Below are positions 51,173 through 60,819 of a stretch of DNA of 64,000 bases, one piece after another (position 1 is the first letter of the stretch; the number at the start of each line of letters is the position of its first letter). This DNA comes from Bacilli bacterium (GTDB lineage Bacteria > Bacillota_I > Bacilli_A > RF39 > UBA660), in the NCBI GenBank assembly GCA_017410525.1, contig JAFQQQ010000001.1, forward strand, positions 1 to 64,000, written 5' to 3'. The translations under genes and the position numbers were made by a program. The notes beneath the pieces were generated by a model. That model saw only the letters and a program-made list of their open reading frames with translations, did not search any database and was not told the origin of the DNA.

Positions 51173-52889
51173 TATATTTAGAAAGAGAAAAGAGATTCTA
51201 AAACCTTGGAGTAAATACTATACAGATGAAGAGATGGATATTAAAATACCTAATATAAGTTTATATAGACAACTTAAAAATACAGCGAATAAATATCCTA
51301 ACAATTTTGCTTATAGATATTTAGGTAAAAATGTTACATACCAAAAGTTTATTAAACAAATAGATGAAGTAGCGCTCTCATTCAAAGAAATGGATGTTAA
51401 AAAGGGTGATGTAGTAACTTTTTGTATGCCTAATATACCTGAGGTATTAATAGGTTTTTATGCATTAAATAAAATAGGTGCGATTGCTAATATGGTGCAT
51501 CCTTTATCTGCTGAAGAAGAGATAAAAGAAGCGCTTATTTCGACAAAAAGTAAATATTTAGTAATGGTAGATATTTTTTATGATAAAGTTAAAGATGCTA
51601 CTAAAGGAACAAAAGTTAAAAATGTAATATTTGTTTCTCCTTCTAATTCAATGAAATTACCACTTAAATTAGGATATAAATTAATTAATATTGGTAAATA
51701 TAAAAGATACCCAAGAAATGATTTTTATATATCTTGGAAAAAGTTTATAAAAAAATCAAAGTTTAGTAAGATAGAAATAAAAGCAACATATGGTAAAGAT
51801 ACCCCAGCAGTAATATTACACAGTGGAGGAACAAGTGGTAAACCTAAGAATGTAGTATTACAAAATAGAGCATTCTTAATGGCTGTTATCCAAGAAAGTT
51901 TATTTTTAAAATATTTAAATGTAGGGGATAGTGTTTTAGCTATTATGCCAAATTTCCATGGATTTGGGTTAAGTGTATGTATGCATTCTACAATTGCTTT
52001 AGGTTTTACATCTATATTGGTACCTCAATTTGATGCTAGAAAGTTTGATATACTATTTAAAAAAAATAAACCAACTGTAGTACTTGGTGTTCCAACACTA
52101 TTTGAAGCATTAATACAAAACAATAATGTTAAGAACTTTGATTTATCATTTTTAAAAATGGCTATATGTGGTGGGGATATGTTACCTAAAAAGTTAGAAG
52201 ATAAAGTAAATACTTATTTTGAAGAACACGGATCTAGCGCTAAAATAACTCAAGGTTATGGTATGACAGAAGCTTTAGCTGCTGTATGTTTAGGTATTGC
52301 TGATATAAATAAAAGTGGCTCTATAGGTATACCACTTCCAGGAAATAATATAAAAATAATAAATCCTTCCACAAGAAAAACTAATCCATACAATGTAGTA
52401 GGAGAAATATGTATAAATACAAAGGCTTTAATGATGGGATATTTAAATAATGAATCCGAAACTAATCAAGCATTACAAATACACGATGATGGTCATGTAT
52501 GGCTACACTCAGGTGATTTAGGTTATATGGACGAAGATGGTTTTATATTTTGTAAAGGAAGAATTAAAAGAATGATTATAACAAGTGGATATAATGTATA
52601 CCCATCACATATTGAAGAAGTAATTCAATCACATCCAGCAGTACTTCAATGTACAGTTGTTGGTGTACCACATCCATATAAACAAGAAGTACCAAAAGCA
52701 TTTATAGTTTTAAAAGAAGGATATTTACCTTTGTTTGTAAAAAACGAAATAAAGGATCATTGTAAAAAGAATCTTGCTAAATATATGGTTCCAAAAGAAT
52801 TTGTATTTAGAAAGAAATTACCTAAAACAAAATTAGGTAAAGTAGATTTTAAAAAATTACAAAGTGATATTGGTGGTAGTGATGAATAA
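51159..52889 (+). CDS. Acyl-CoA/acyl-ACP synthetase (AMP-forming)
   Basis: A 576-residue adenylate-forming enzyme activating fatty acids with ATP. The P-loop is LHSGGTSGKPK near residue 223. QGYGMTEALAA and LHSGDLGYMDEDGFIFCKGR (A8) follow, and the C-terminal catalytic Lys is in KTKLGKVD. It lies between two PlsC acyltransferases, with overlaps on both sides. The three genes therefore probably form a fatty-acid uptake and phospholipid acylation pathway. Confidence 0.9.
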   Translation: MSIFDIFRKRKEILKPWSKYYTDEEMDIKIPNISLYRQLKNTANKYPNNFAYRYLGKNVTYQKFIKQIDEVALSFKEMDVKKGDVVTFCMPNIPEVLIGFYALNKIGAIANMVHPLSAEEEIKEALISTKSKYLVMVDIFYDKVKDATKGTKVKNVIFVSPSNSMKLPLKLGYKLINIGKYKRYPRNDFYISWKKFIKKSKFSKIEIKATYGKDTPAVILHSGGTSGKPKNVVLQNRAFLMAVIQESLFLKYLNVGDSVLAIMPNFHGFGLSVCMHSTIALGFTSILVPQFDARKFDILFKKNKPTVVLGVPTLFEALIQNNNVKNFDLSFLKMAICGGDMLPKKLEDKVNTYFEEHGSSAKITQGYGMTEALAAVCLGIADINKSGSIGIPLPGNNIKIINPSTRKTNPYNVVGEICINTKALMMGYLNNESETNQALQIHDDGHVWLHSGDLGYMDEDGFIFCKGRIKRMIITSGYNVYPSHIEEVIQSHPAVLQCTVVGVPHPYKQEVPKAFIVLKEGYLPLFVKNEIKDHCKKNLAKYMVPKEFVFRKKLPKTKLGKVDFKKLQSDIGGSDE

Positions 52890-53472
52890 AACTCCATTAT
52901 TATATAAAATATGTAGAGTAGTATTAGGATTTGTATTTAAACTATATTATAATCCTACAATAATAGGTAAAGAAAATATTCCTAAAGAGGGATCTATAAT
53001 AGTAGCTGGAAATCATGTTCATTTATTTGATCAATGTTTAACAATTTTATCTACTAAAAGATATTTGTGCTATATGGCAAAAAAAGAATACTTTGATAAT
53101 AAAAAAGTAGCATGGTTTTTTAAGGGTAATGGTTGTATTCCAGTGGATAGAAGCAAAAAAGATTCAAGTGCTAAAGAAAAAGCATTAGAAATATTAAATA
53201 ATAATGGTGCTATTGGAATATTTCCAGAGGGTACTAGAAATAGAACTAATGAAATATTGCAACCTTTCAAATATGGTGCTGTTAGTTTAGCGCAGAAAAC
53301 AGATGCAACTATAGTACCATTTGCAATTACAGGTCAATATAAGTTTGCAAGTAAAGATTTAACAGTTACATTTGCTGAACCTTTTAAAGTAGGGGATATG
53401 ACTTTAGAAGAAGCAAATGAAAAATTATATAAAGAAGTATTAAAACTATTGAAAAAAAATATAAATAAATGA
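52882..53472 (+). CDS. PlsC-type lysophospholipid acyltransferase (copy 2)
   Basis: A 196-residue paralogue of the gene at 50585. Motif GNHVHLFDQ near residue 44 and FPEGTRNRTNEI near 113 are intact. ATG 52882 follows TTGGTGGTA and overlaps the synthetase by 8 bases; the longer frame from 52864 is rejected. The stop is TGA. The FPEGTRNR form is closer to canonical PlsC than copy 1. Confidence 0.9.
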   Translation: MNKTPLLYKICRVVLGFVFKLYYNPTIIGKENIPKEGSIIVAGNHVHLFDQCLTILSTKRYLCYMAKKEYFDNKKVAWFFKGNGCIPVDRSKKDSSAKEKALEILNNNGAIGIFPEGTRNRTNEILQPFKYGAVSLAQKTDATIVPFAITGQYKFASKDLTVTFAEPFKVGDMTLEEANEKLYKEVLKLLKKNINK

Positions 53473-53501
53473 TATAATATGAAAAGAAAGAGGAGAGATT
53501 T

Positions 53502-54041
53502 ATGGAATTAAAAGGAAGTAAAACAGAACAAAACTTAATGGCTGCATTTGCAGGTGAAAGTCAAGCAAGAAATAAATATAGTTATTTTGCTAGTAAAGCT
53601 AAAAAAGATGGTTATGAACAAATAGCTGCTATATTTGAAGAAACTGCTAATAATGAAAAAGAACATGCTAAGATGTGGTTTAAATTATTAGAAGGGGGAT
53701 CAGTTAAATCAACACCCGAAAACTTAAAAGCTGCAGCTGAAGGCGAAAATTATGAATGGACTGATATGTATGCAGGATTTGCTGAAACAGCTAAAGAAGA
53801 AGGATTTGATCATATAGCATTCTTATTTAGTGAAGTAGCTAAAATAGAAAAAGAACATGAAGAAAGATATAAAAAATTATTAAATAATATTGAAGATGAA
53901 TTAGTATTCTCTAATGATGGTGATACTATCTGGGTATGTCGTAACTGTGGACACGTTGTAGTAGGAAATAAAGCTCCAAAAGTTTGTCCAGTTTGTGAAC
54001 ACCCACAAAGCTATTTTGAAAGAAAAGCAAATAATTATTAA
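53502..54041 (+). CDS. rbr: Rubrerythrin
   Basis: A 179-residue peroxide-scavenging di-iron protein of anaerobes. The ferritin-like domain has the iron ligands in [20 protein letters not shown] and IEKEHEERY. The C-terminal rubredoxin-like domain (CRNCGH ... CPVCEHPQ) binds one Fe. AGAGGAGAG precedes ATG 53502. Supports an anaerobic lifestyle with NrdD. Confidence 0.96.
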   Translation: MELKGSKTEQNLMAAFAGESQARNKYSYFASKAKKDGYEQIAAIFEETANNEKEHAKMWFKLLEGGSVKSTPENLKAAAEGENYEWTDMYAGFAETAKEEGFDHIAFLFSEVAKIEKEHEERYKKLLNNIEDELVFSNDGDTIWVCRNCGHVVVGNKAPKVCPVCEHPQSYFERKANNY

Positions 54042-54064
54042 GAAAGTGTAAAACTTTCTTTTTT
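54040..54064 (+). terminator. Intrinsic terminator of rbr
   Basis: AAGAAAGT (54040-54047), loop GTAAA, ACTTTCTT (54053-54060), then T residues. It starts within the stop codon. Confidence 0.88.
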
Positions 54065-54079
54065 AATACTAAAAAAGTG

Positions 54080-54108
54080 TTGACAAACATAATATTAAAT
54101 GTTATATT
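54080..54108 (+). promoter_or_regulatory. Promoter of the str operon (rpsL)
   Basis: TTGACA (54080-54085), 17 bp, TATATT (54103-54108). The leader of about 85 bases contains two small hairpins (TTTGC/GCAAA and ACACCT/AGGTGT, near 54130-54145 and 54168-54181) that may be regulatory. Confidence 0.8.
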
Positions 54109-54199
54109 ATTTAAGGTTTTAATTTTGGTTTGCTTAGTGCAAATCATTAATTAGGATAAAAATGAAACACCTGGAGGTGTGGAAAGAAAGGAGAATAAT

Positions 54200-54619
54200 A
54201 TGCCAACAATAAACCAATTAGTAAGAAAGAGAAGAACTCAAAAAACTAAAAAGAGTAAATCACCTGTTTTAAACATTGGATATAATAGTAAAGATAAAGT
54301 ACAAACTAATAGAACAGCTCCACAAAAACGTGGTGTATGTACTCGTGTTGGAACAATGACACCAAAGAAACCAAACTCTGCGTTAAGAAAATATGCTCGT
54401 GTTAGACTTTCTAATAACATGGAAGTTACAGCATATATTCCAGGAGAAGGACACAACTTACAAGAACACAGTGTTGTATTAATACGTGGTGGACGTGTTA
54501 AAGACTTAATCGGTGTTCGTTATCACATTGTTCGTGGTACATTAGATACAGCAGGTATCGAAAAACGTCGTCAAGGACGTAGTAAATATGGTACTAAAAA
54601 ACCAAAAGCAGCAAAATAA
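54200..54619 (+). CDS. rpsL: 30S ribosomal protein S12
   Basis: A 139-residue decoding-centre protein. [11 protein letters not shown] at the start, [15 protein letters not shown] (streptomycin-resistance region, Lys in KKPNS) and [12 protein letters not shown] are diagnostic. AAAGGAGAA precedes ATG 54200; the in-frame GTG at 54179 lies before that site. Arg is often CGT here, unlike the AGA used elsewhere, consistent with high expression. Confidence 0.98.
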   Translation: MPTINQLVRKRRTQKTKKSKSPVLNIGYNSKDKVQTNRTAPQKRGVCTRVGTMTPKKPNSALRKYARVRLSNNMEVTAYIPGEGHNLQEHSVVLIRGGRVKDLIGVRYHIVRGTLDTAGIEKRRQGRSKYGTKKPKAAK

Positions 54620-54642
54620 TAATTAATAAAGGAGGAAATTAA

Positions 54643-55110
54643 ATGCGTAAAAGACGTGCAGTTAAAAGAGACGTTTTAGCGGATCCTATATATAATTCAA
54701 AATTAGTTACTAAAATCATTAATACAATTATGATAGATGGTAAAAAAGGAACTGCTCAAAAAATCTTTTATGGTGCTATGGATATAGTAAAAGAAAAAAC
54801 TAACCAAGAACCTATGGATGTTTTAAATAAAGCTTTAGAAAATATAATGCCTCAACTAGAAGTTAAATCTCGCCGTGTAGGTGGAGCTAACTATCAAGTG
54901 CCAGTTGAAGTTAAAGCTGATCGTAAACAAGCTTTAGGATTACGTTGGTTAATAAATTATGCTAGATTACGTGGAGGACACTCTATGGCTGATAATTTAG
55001 CTAATGAAATAATTGATGCATCTAATGGAACTGGTGCAGCAGTTAAAAAACGTGAAGAAACTCACAGAATGGCAGAAGCTAACAAAGCATTCGCTCATTA
55101 TAGATGGTAA
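54643..55110 (+). CDS. rpsG: 30S ribosomal protein S7
   Basis: A 155-residue head protein of the 30S subunit, contacting E-site tRNA and nucleating 16S 3' domain assembly. [30 protein letters not shown] and the C-terminal [17 protein letters not shown] are typical. AAAGGAGG precedes ATG 54643; second gene of the str operon. Confidence 0.98.
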   Translation: MRKRRAVKRDVLADPIYNSKLVTKIINTIMIDGKKGTAQKIFYGAMDIVKEKTNQEPMDVLNKALENIMPQLEVKSRRVGGANYQVPVEVKADRKQALGLRWLINYARLRGGHSMADNLANEIIDASNGTGAAVKKREETHRMAEANKAFAHYRW

Positions 55111-55128
55111 TAAGAAAGGAAATATAGT

Positions 55129-57198
55129 ATGGCTCGTGAATATAGTCTAGAAAATACTCGTAACTTGGGAATAATGGCTCATATCGATGCAGGTAAAACT
55201 ACTTGTACTGAACGTATATTATTCCATACTGGTAAAATCCATAAAATTGGTGAAACTCACGATGGTGCAGCACAAATGGACTGGATGGAACAAGAACAAG
55301 AACGTGGTATTACAATTACATCAGCTGCAACTACTGCTTACTGGAAAGGTCATAGATTTAATATCATAGATACTCCAGGACACGTAGACTTTACAGTTGA
55401 AGTTTCAAGATCTCTTCGTGTACTTGACGGTGCAGTTGCACTTCTAGATGCACAAGCAGGTGTTGAACCACAAACAGAAACAGTTTGGAGACAAGCTACA
55501 GAATTTAAAGTTCCAAGAATGATTTTCTGTAACAAGATGGACAAAATGGGTGCTAACTTTGAATACAGTTTATCTACAATTGATTCAAGATTAGGAGTTA
55601 ACGCTAAACCTATTGAATGGCCAATTGGTGCAGAAGCAGATTTCGATGGAATTATAGATTTAGTTACAATGACAGCTTATCATTACGATAGAAAACAACA
55701 AGAAGAACCAACAATTATTGAAATTCCTGCTGAATTAAAAGACGAAGCAGAAATGAGAAGAAATGACTTAATTGAAGCTGTTGCAGAATTTGATGATGAA
55801 TTAATGGAAAAATATCTTGAAGGACAAGAAATAAGTGTAGATTTAATCAAACGTGCAATTAGAAAAGGAACACTTGCTGTTGAATTCTTCCCAGTACTTT
55901 GTGGTACTGCATTAGGAAATACAGGTGTTAAATTATTACTAGATGCAGTTGTTGATTACTTACCAAGTCCAGTAGATGTTGAATCTATTAAAGGTGTTGA
56001 TTTAGATGGAAACGAAATTGAAAGAAAACCAAATGACAAAGAACCATTCTCAGCATTAGCATTCAAAATCATGACAGATCCATTCGTTGGACGTTTATCA
56101 TTCTTCCGTGTTTATTCAGGACACTTATCAAGTGGTTCTTATGTATTAAATGCTACAAAGAATGTTAAAGAAAGAATTGGTCGTATCTTACTAATGCATG
56201 CTAATAACCGTTCAGAAATTAGTGAAGTATGGACAGGGGATATTGCTGCAGCAGTAGGGTTAAAAAATACTACAACTGGAGATACATTATGTGAAGAAAA
56301 ACATCCTTGTATTCTAGAATCAATGGTATTCCCAGAACCAGTTATCGAACTTGCTGTTGAACCAAAATCGAAAGCAGACCAAGATAAAATGGCTACAGCT
56401 TTACAAAAATTATCTGAAGAAGATCCAACTTTTAGAGCTTCTACAAACCATGAAACTGGTCAAACAATCATCGCTGGTATGGGTGAGTTACACCTTGATA
56501 TCATCGTTGACCGTATGAAAAGAGAATTCAATGTTGAAGCAAATATTGGTCAACCACAAGTTGCTTATCGTGAAACAATCACTCAAGAAGCTGAATGTGA
56601 AGGTAAATACATTAAACAATCTGGTGGACGTGGACAATACGGACATGTTAAGATTAAATTCGAACCAAATCCTGGTAAAGGATATGAATTCGTTGATGCT
56701 ATCGTTGGTGGTGTAGTTCCTCGTGAATATATACCAGTAACTGATAAGGGATTACAAGATGCACTTAAAACTGGTGTGCTTGCTGGATTCCAAATGATAG
56801 ATGTTAAAGCTACTTTATATGATGGTTCTTACCACGAAGTAGACTCATCTGAAATGGCATTTAAAGTTGCTGCTTCATTAGCATTAAAAGATGCTAAAAA
56901 CAAATGCAAAGCAGTACTTCTTGAACCAATCATGAAAGTACAAGTTGTTGTACCAGATGAATATTTAGGAAATGTTATGGGAGATATTACTGCTCGTCGT
57001 GGACGTCCTATGGGACAAGAATCTCGTGGAAATGCTCTTGCAATCGATGCAATGGTACCACTTTCAGAAATGTTTGGGTACGCAACTTCATTAAGAAGTA
57101 ATACTCAAGGTAGAGGAAACTTTGTAATGGTATTTGACCATTATGAAGAAGTTCCAAGAAATATTGCTGAAGAAGTAATTAAGAAAAATGGAAATTAG
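55129..57198 (+). CDS. fusA: Elongation factor G
   Basis: A 689-residue translocase GTPase. The P-loop AHIDAGKTT, switch motifs [10 protein letters not shown] and DTPGHVDF, and NKMD are all present. Domains II-V follow to the usual length, including [10 protein letters not shown] and [19 protein letters not shown] precedes ATG 55129. It is followed by a long hairpin and then tuf. Confidence 0.98.
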   Translation: MAREYSLENTRNLGIMAHIDAGKTTCTERILFHTGKIHKIGETHDGAAQMDWMEQEQERGITITSAATTAYWKGHRFNIIDTPGHVDFTVEVSRSLRVLDGAVALLDAQAGVEPQTETVWRQATEFKVPRMIFCNKMDKMGANFEYSLSTIDSRLGVNAKPIEWPIGAEADFDGIIDLVTMTAYHYDRKQQEEPTIIEIPAELKDEAEMRRNDLIEAVAEFDDELMEKYLEGQEISVDLIKRAIRKGTLAVEFFPVLCGTALGNTGVKLLLDAVVDYLPSPVDVESIKGVDLDGNEIERKPNDKEPFSALAFKIMTDPFVGRLSFFRVYSGHLSSGSYVLNATKNVKERIGRILLMHANNRSEISEVWTGDIAAAVGLKNTTTGDTLCEEKHPCILESMVFPEPVIELAVEPKSKADQDKMATALQKLSEEDPTFRASTNHETGQTIIAGMGELHLDIIVDRMKREFNVEANIGQPQVAYRETITQEAECEGKYIKQSGGRGQYGHVKIKFEPNPGKGYEFVDAIVGGVVPREYIPVTDKGLQDALKTGVLAGFQMIDVKATLYDGSYHEVDSSEMAFKVAASLALKDAKNKCKAVLLEPIMKVQVVVPDEYLGNVMGDITARRGRPMGQESRGNALAIDAMVPLSEMFGYATSLRSNTQGRGNFVMVFDHYEEVPRNIAEEVIKKNGN

Positions 57199-57203
57199 TT
57201 TTG

Positions 57204-57234
57204 TGTGAAATAAGGACTTAGTTCTTATTTCACA
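57204..57234 (+). other. Long perfect hairpin without U tract between fusA and tuf
   Basis: TGTGAAATAAGGAC (57204-57217), loop TTA, GTTCTTATTTCACA (57221-57234), a 14-bp stem with one G-U pair. It is followed by A-rich sequence, not T residues, so it is a poor intrinsic terminator. It may be an RNA processing or 3'-end stabilising element for the str mRNA (inference). Confidence 0.7.
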
Positions 57235-57253
57235 ACAAAAAAACAAAAAACTA

Positions 57254-57282
57254 TTGATATTTTTTGCTAATTGATATAAAAT
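57254..57282 (+). promoter_or_regulatory. Promoter of tuf
   Basis: TTGATA (57254-57259), 17 bp, TAAAAT (57277-57282); an overlapping TATAAA (57275-57280) gives 15 bp. It lets tuf be transcribed separately from the str operon. Confidence 0.6.
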
Positions 57283-57315
57283 ATTATTGTAATTAAATAA
57301 AAGGAGGAAAAATTT

Positions 57316-58500
57316 ATGGCAAAAGCAAAATATGATCGTTCAAAACCACATGTTAACATTGGTACAATTGGACACGTAGACCACGGTAAAACAACTACTA
57401 CAGCTGCTATTACTAGTGTTCTATCAAAACAAGGGTTAGCTAAATTCGAAGATTATGCAAATATCGATAAAGCACCTGAAGAAAGAGAACGTGGTATTAC
57501 AATTAATACTGCACACGTTGAGTATGAAACTGCTAATAGACATTATGCTCACGTAGACTGCCCAGGACATGCTGACTATGTTAAAAACATGATCACTGGT
57601 GCTGCTCAAATGGACGGAGCTATCTTAGTTATAGCTGCTACAGACGGACCTATGGCTCAAACTCGTGAACACATCTTATTATCACGTCAAGTTGGAGTAC
57701 CTCGTATGGTTGTATTCTTAAACAAATGTGATATGGTTGAAGATGAAGAATTATTAGATTTAGTTGAAATGGAAGTTCGTGAATTATTAAGTGAATATGG
57801 ATTCGATGGAGATAATACTCCAATCGTTCGTGGATCTGGATTAAAAGCTCTTGAAGGAGATGCTGCTTACGAAGCTAAAATCTTAGAATTAATGGATGCA
57901 GTTGATGCTTGGATCGAAACTCCAGCTAGAGATACTGAAAAACCATTCTTAATGCCAATTGAAGACGTTTTCACAATCACTGGACGTGGAACAGTTGTTA
58001 CAGGACGTGTTGAACGTGGACAATTAAAATTAAATGATGAAGTTGAAATAGTTGGTTTAAAAGAAACTAAGAAAACAGTTGTTACAGGAATCGAAATGTT
58101 CCGTAAATCACTTGATTATGCTGAATCAGGAGATAACGCTGGTGTATTATTACGTGGTGTTTCTCGTGAAGATGTTGAACGTGGTCAAGTATTAGCTAAA
58201 CCAGGAACAGTTACACCTCATACTAAGTTTAAAGCACAAGTTTATGTTTTAACTAAAGAAGAAGGTGGAAGACATACTCCATTCTTCTCAAACTATCGTC
58301 CACAATTCTATTTCAGAACTACAGACGTTACTGGTGTTATTGAATTACCAGAAGGTGTTGAAATGGTTATGCCAGGAGATAATGTTGAAATGACAGTTGA
58401 ATTAATAGCTCCAATCGCTATTGAAAACGGAACTAAATTCTCAATCCGTGAAGGTGGTAGAACAGTTGGTTCTGGATCTATTTCAGAAATTATCAAATAA
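57316..58500 (+). CDS. tuf: Elongation factor Tu
   Basis: A 394-residue GTPase delivering aminoacyl-t[35 protein letters not shown] and [14 protein letters not shown] are canonical. AAAGGAGGAAA precedes ATG 57316. Codon use is biased (CGT, GGT, GGA), as in other highly expressed genes of the window. Confidence 0.99.
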   Translation: MAKAKYDRSKPHVNIGTIGHVDHGKTTTTAAITSVLSKQGLAKFEDYANIDKAPEERERGITINTAHVEYETANRHYAHVDCPGHADYVKNMITGAAQMDGAILVIAATDGPMAQTREHILLSRQVGVPRMVVFLNKCDMVEDEELLDLVEMEVRELLSEYGFDGDNTPIVRGSGLKALEGDAAYEAKILELMDAVDAWIETPARDTEKPFLMPIEDVFTITGRGTVVTGRVERGQLKLNDEVEIVGLKETKKTVVTGIEMFRKSLDYAESGDNAGVLLRGVSREDVERGQVLAKPGTVTPHTKFKAQVYVLTKEEGGRHTPFFSNYRPQFYFRTTDVTGVIELPEGVEMVMPGDNVEMTVELIAPIAIENGTKFSIREGGRTVGSGSISEIIK

Positions 58501-58518
58501 TTAACTTAAAAAAAATTA

Positions 58519-58545
58519 AAACTTGAGACTATCTCAAGTTTTTTT
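58519..58545 (+). terminator. Intrinsic terminator of tuf
   Basis: AAACTTGAGA (58519-58528), loop CTA, TCTCAAGTTT (58532-58541), then T residues. A perfect strong terminator. Confidence 0.95.
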
Positions 58546-58550
58546 GTAAA

Positions 58551-58577
58551 ACAAAAGAGACTTATTTGTCTCTTTTT
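58551..58577 (-). terminator. Terminator of FemX-like gene
   Basis: On the minus strand, AAAAGAGAC, loop AAATAA and GTCTCTTTT (58576-58553) are followed by GTTTT. The gene's stop codon TAA is in the loop. Confidence 0.8.
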
Positions 58578-59821
58578 AGTATGTATCTAATTGGTTTAGA
58601 GTTTCTATATAAGTTATATAATTTTTGATTAGTTATTAGTTCTAAATCACCAATATATTCTACACATCTTGCATTAAAACTTAATTTAAATTCATTTAAT
58701 CCTTTATATTTATCATTTTTTATATAAGGATTCGTCATACCTCCTAAATTAAACCTTTTATATTTTTCTTTAGAGTATTTTTCAATTAATTTCCAAGTCA
58801 TTAAATGTTTAGCATTTAATTTTTTAAAATCTTTGTTATATCCATCCATAAATATATATACTTCATCTCTATATTTAGCAATTAAGATAGTAGCAAGTAA
58901 AATACCTTCAGGATTTTCTTTAAGTAATTTAGTAGCAAATACTAATTCATTTTTAACTTCATTAAGTTTATTTTCTTCGTATATCTTATTTGTAATTAAT
59001 TTGTTATTATTTTTACCAGCATTTTTAAATAGTTTGTTGTTTAGTTTATTACATAAATCTATTTGTTTTTGATATTTCTTTTGTATATTTATTAAATATG
59101 CGTTTGTGTCAAGTTTAGCATAATAATAATCAATCATATCTCTTTTATTGAAGAAGAATAATACGTCTTCAAAATATTTTTTATCTCTGGGATATTTATT
59201 TTTTACTTGCTCATATAAATAATCTAATTGATCACTATTTCCTTTAATTACTCTGACACCGTTTCTATCTGCGCTCTTAATTTTATTTTTAAAGTTTTTA
59301 TTCATGTTACCAAATAGAGTAGTTGTAGGTTTATTTAAATCTATAATTGCATCATATCTAGGTTTAAATGCTTCAAACAAGTTATTGTAACCTAGGTGGT
59401 AATAATCTAATGATTTAAGGAAATCTATTTGACCTTGAAACTCAGGGTTAATTCTAGTAGAATCGGTATTATAATCATATGAACTTTTAATAATCATAGG
59501 ATTAATTTTAATAGCCATTATTTTTTTCTTACCTAGATAATTTTTTATAAGGATAGTGAATTGTTCTACTAATCCTTTATTTGAGTAATCTATTAAGAAT
59601 CCTTTAGGTGCGTATGCATACTTAAAAATACCTTCTTTTTCTATTAAAATAAGACTAGCTGCAACTATTCTTTCATAATCATCAATAAGACCTAAAAATA
59701 ATGAAGTATAATTTTGAGTATTCATAATAAATCCATATTCGCTAGTTTGATATATAGAAAATTGTGGATAATTATCTGTGAATAAATTAAATTCAGCATT
59801 ATTTAATTCTTTTATATACAT
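58562..59821 (-). CDS. FemABX-family peptidoglycan interpeptide-bridge aminoacyltransferase
   Basis: A 419-residue tRNA-dependent aminoacyltransferase with two GNAT-like domains split by a coiled-coil arm (~245-295, KKYQKQIDLCNKLNNKLF). It opens with LNNAEFNLFTDNYPQFSIYQTSEYG, and the end FNLGGMTNPYIKNDKYKGLNEFKLSF is diagnostic. Members (MurM, FemX) add amino acids to the stem-peptide Lys of lipid-linked precursors. AGGTGAT precedes ATG 59821, with TATAAT on the minus strand at 59853-59848. The amino acid added is unknown. Confidence 0.9.
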   Translation of the reverse strand: MYIKELNNAEFNLFTDNYPQFSIYQTSEYGFIMNTQNYTSLFLGLIDDYERIVAASLILIEKEGIFKYAYAPKGFLIDYSNKGLVEQFTILIKNYLGKKKIMAIKINPMIIKSSYDYNTDSTRINPEFQGQIDFLKSLDYYHLGYNNLFEAFKPRYDAIIDLNKPTTTLFGNMNKNFKNKIKSADRNGVRVIKGNSDQLDYLYEQVKNKYPRDKKYFEDVLFFFNKRDMIDYYYAKLDTNAYLINIQKKYQKQIDLCNKLNNKLFKNAGKNNNKLITNKIYEENKLNEVKNELVFATKLLKENPEGILLATILIAKYRDEVYIFMDGYNKDFKKLNAKHLMTWKLIEKYSKEKYKRFNLGGMTNPYIKNDKYKGLNEFKLSFNARCVEYIGDLELITNQKLYNLYRNSKPIRYILKRDK

Positions 59822-59901
59822 AAAATCACCTAAACTTTGAGATAAATATTATATCACATCTCATGCTATAATTTTACTACAAAAATATAAAAAAGTAAAT
59901 A

Positions 59902-59921
59902 AAAAGACTTATTAGTCTTTT
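59902..59921 (-). terminator. Terminator of DUF1540-like gene
   Basis: Minus-strand AAAAGACT (59921-59914), loop AATA, AGTCTTTT (59909-59902), then T-rich sequence. The stop codon is at the loop. Confidence 0.8.
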
Positions 59922-60076
59922 CTAGGTTTGTAACTATCACACATAGTTGCTTCTTTTTCTTTATTTTTATTACAGTTACTAACTTTAATTTCTTTTAAAC
60001 TGCAACACTCAACTTCTAAATCACAATGTCTACAATCATATACATCACATTTTATAGTTTGTCTATCTTTTTTCAT
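59912..60076 (-). CDS. Small cysteine-rich DUF1540-like protein
   Basis: A 54-residue protein starting at ATG 60076 behind GGAGG on the minus strand. The pattern IKCDVYDCRHC ... CC ... VSNC ... EATMCDSYKP matches the DUF1540 layout (C-D-V-x-x-C-x-x-C and a late T-x-C-x-S-Y/F). Seven cysteines suggest metal binding. DUF1540 proteins are common in Firmicutes, but their job is unknown. Confidence 0.75.
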   Translation of the reverse strand: MKKDRQTIKCDVYDCRHCDLEVECCSLKEIKVSNCNKNKEKEATMCDSYKPRKD

Positions 60077-60121
60077 AAAAACCTCCAGTAATATACTGTG
60101 TATAATATGAAGTTTTATTCT

Positions 60122-60151
60122 TTGATATATTTTAAAAAAATGTGCTATAAT
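60122..60151 (+). promoter_or_regulatory. Promoter of third plsC gene
   Basis: TTGATA (60122-60127), 18 bp, TATAAT (60146-60151). Confidence 0.65.
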
Positions 60152-60169
60152 TAAGTGGGTGGTTTTGAA

Positions 60170-60748
60170 ATGAATAAATACAATATAAAATTTTATAAAA
60201 GTATAAAAAAACTATTAACTATGCCTATGAAATTAATTTTTAATACAAAAGTAACTGGATTAGAAAATTTACCTGATAAACCATATGTTCTTGCTGGTAA
60301 TCACAAGAATATGTTTGATGTAGTAATACTAATTACTAATATAGATGATGAAATACATTTTATGGCAAAAAAAGAATTATTTAAAGTAAAAATATTAAAT
60401 AGTATTTTTAGTAAGATGGGAGCTTTCCCTGTAGATAGGAATGGTAATGATATAAAAGCAATAAAAGAATCTTTTAGAATATTAAAAAGTGGTGAAGTTC
60501 TAGGTATATTTCCGGAAGGAACTAGAAATAAAACTGATAATATTTTATTACCTTTTAAAGAAGGTGTTACAAGTATTGCTAGTAAGACAAATGTACCAAT
60601 TGTACCTTTTGGGATAGGTGGAGAATTTAAAAGAAATAAATTAAAATTAAATATAGGAGAACCTATAAATATAGGTAATATTGAAAAAGAAAAACAAAAA
60701 GAATATTTAGAAGAAAAAGTAAAAGAATTAATATTAAGAAAAAATTAA
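60170..60748 (+). CDS. PlsC-type lysophospholipid acyltransferase (copy 3)
   Basis: A 192-residue acyltransferase. Motif GNHKNMFD near residue 44 (H-x4-D), FPVDRNG, and FPEGTRNKTDN near 111 are intact, with IVPFGIGG at the end of the core. ATG 60170 follows GGGTGG; the in-frame GTG at 60155 lies in the ribosome site. It stands alone with its own promoter and terminator, unlike copies 1 and 2. Confidence 0.9.
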   Translation: MNKYNIKFYKSIKKLLTMPMKLIFNTKVTGLENLPDKPYVLAGNHKNMFDVVILITNIDDEIHFMAKKELFKVKILNSIFSKMGAFPVDRNGNDIKAIKESFRILKSGEVLGIFPEGTRNKTDNILLPFKEGVTSIASKTNVPIVPFGIGGEFKRNKLKLNIGEPINIGNIEKEKQKEYLEEKVKELILRKN

Positions 60749-60757
60749 TTCTTTTTT
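60721..60757 (+). terminator. Intrinsic terminator of third plsC gene
   Basis: AAAAGAATTAAT (60721-60732) and ATTAATTCTTTT (60744-60755) form a 12-bp stem inside the coding end, followed by T residues. The stop codon is in the 3' arm. Confidence 0.85.
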
Positions 60758-60819
60758 CATATAATTTATTGTTAAGAGAAAAAATGTGTGTTAAAATTAA
60801 ATTAGAAAGGTGGTATGTT

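Noticed and set aside
51530-51560. TTCGACA motif as a Spo0A box near 51538
   Set aside because: It is inside the acyl-CoA synthetase coding region, far from any promoter.
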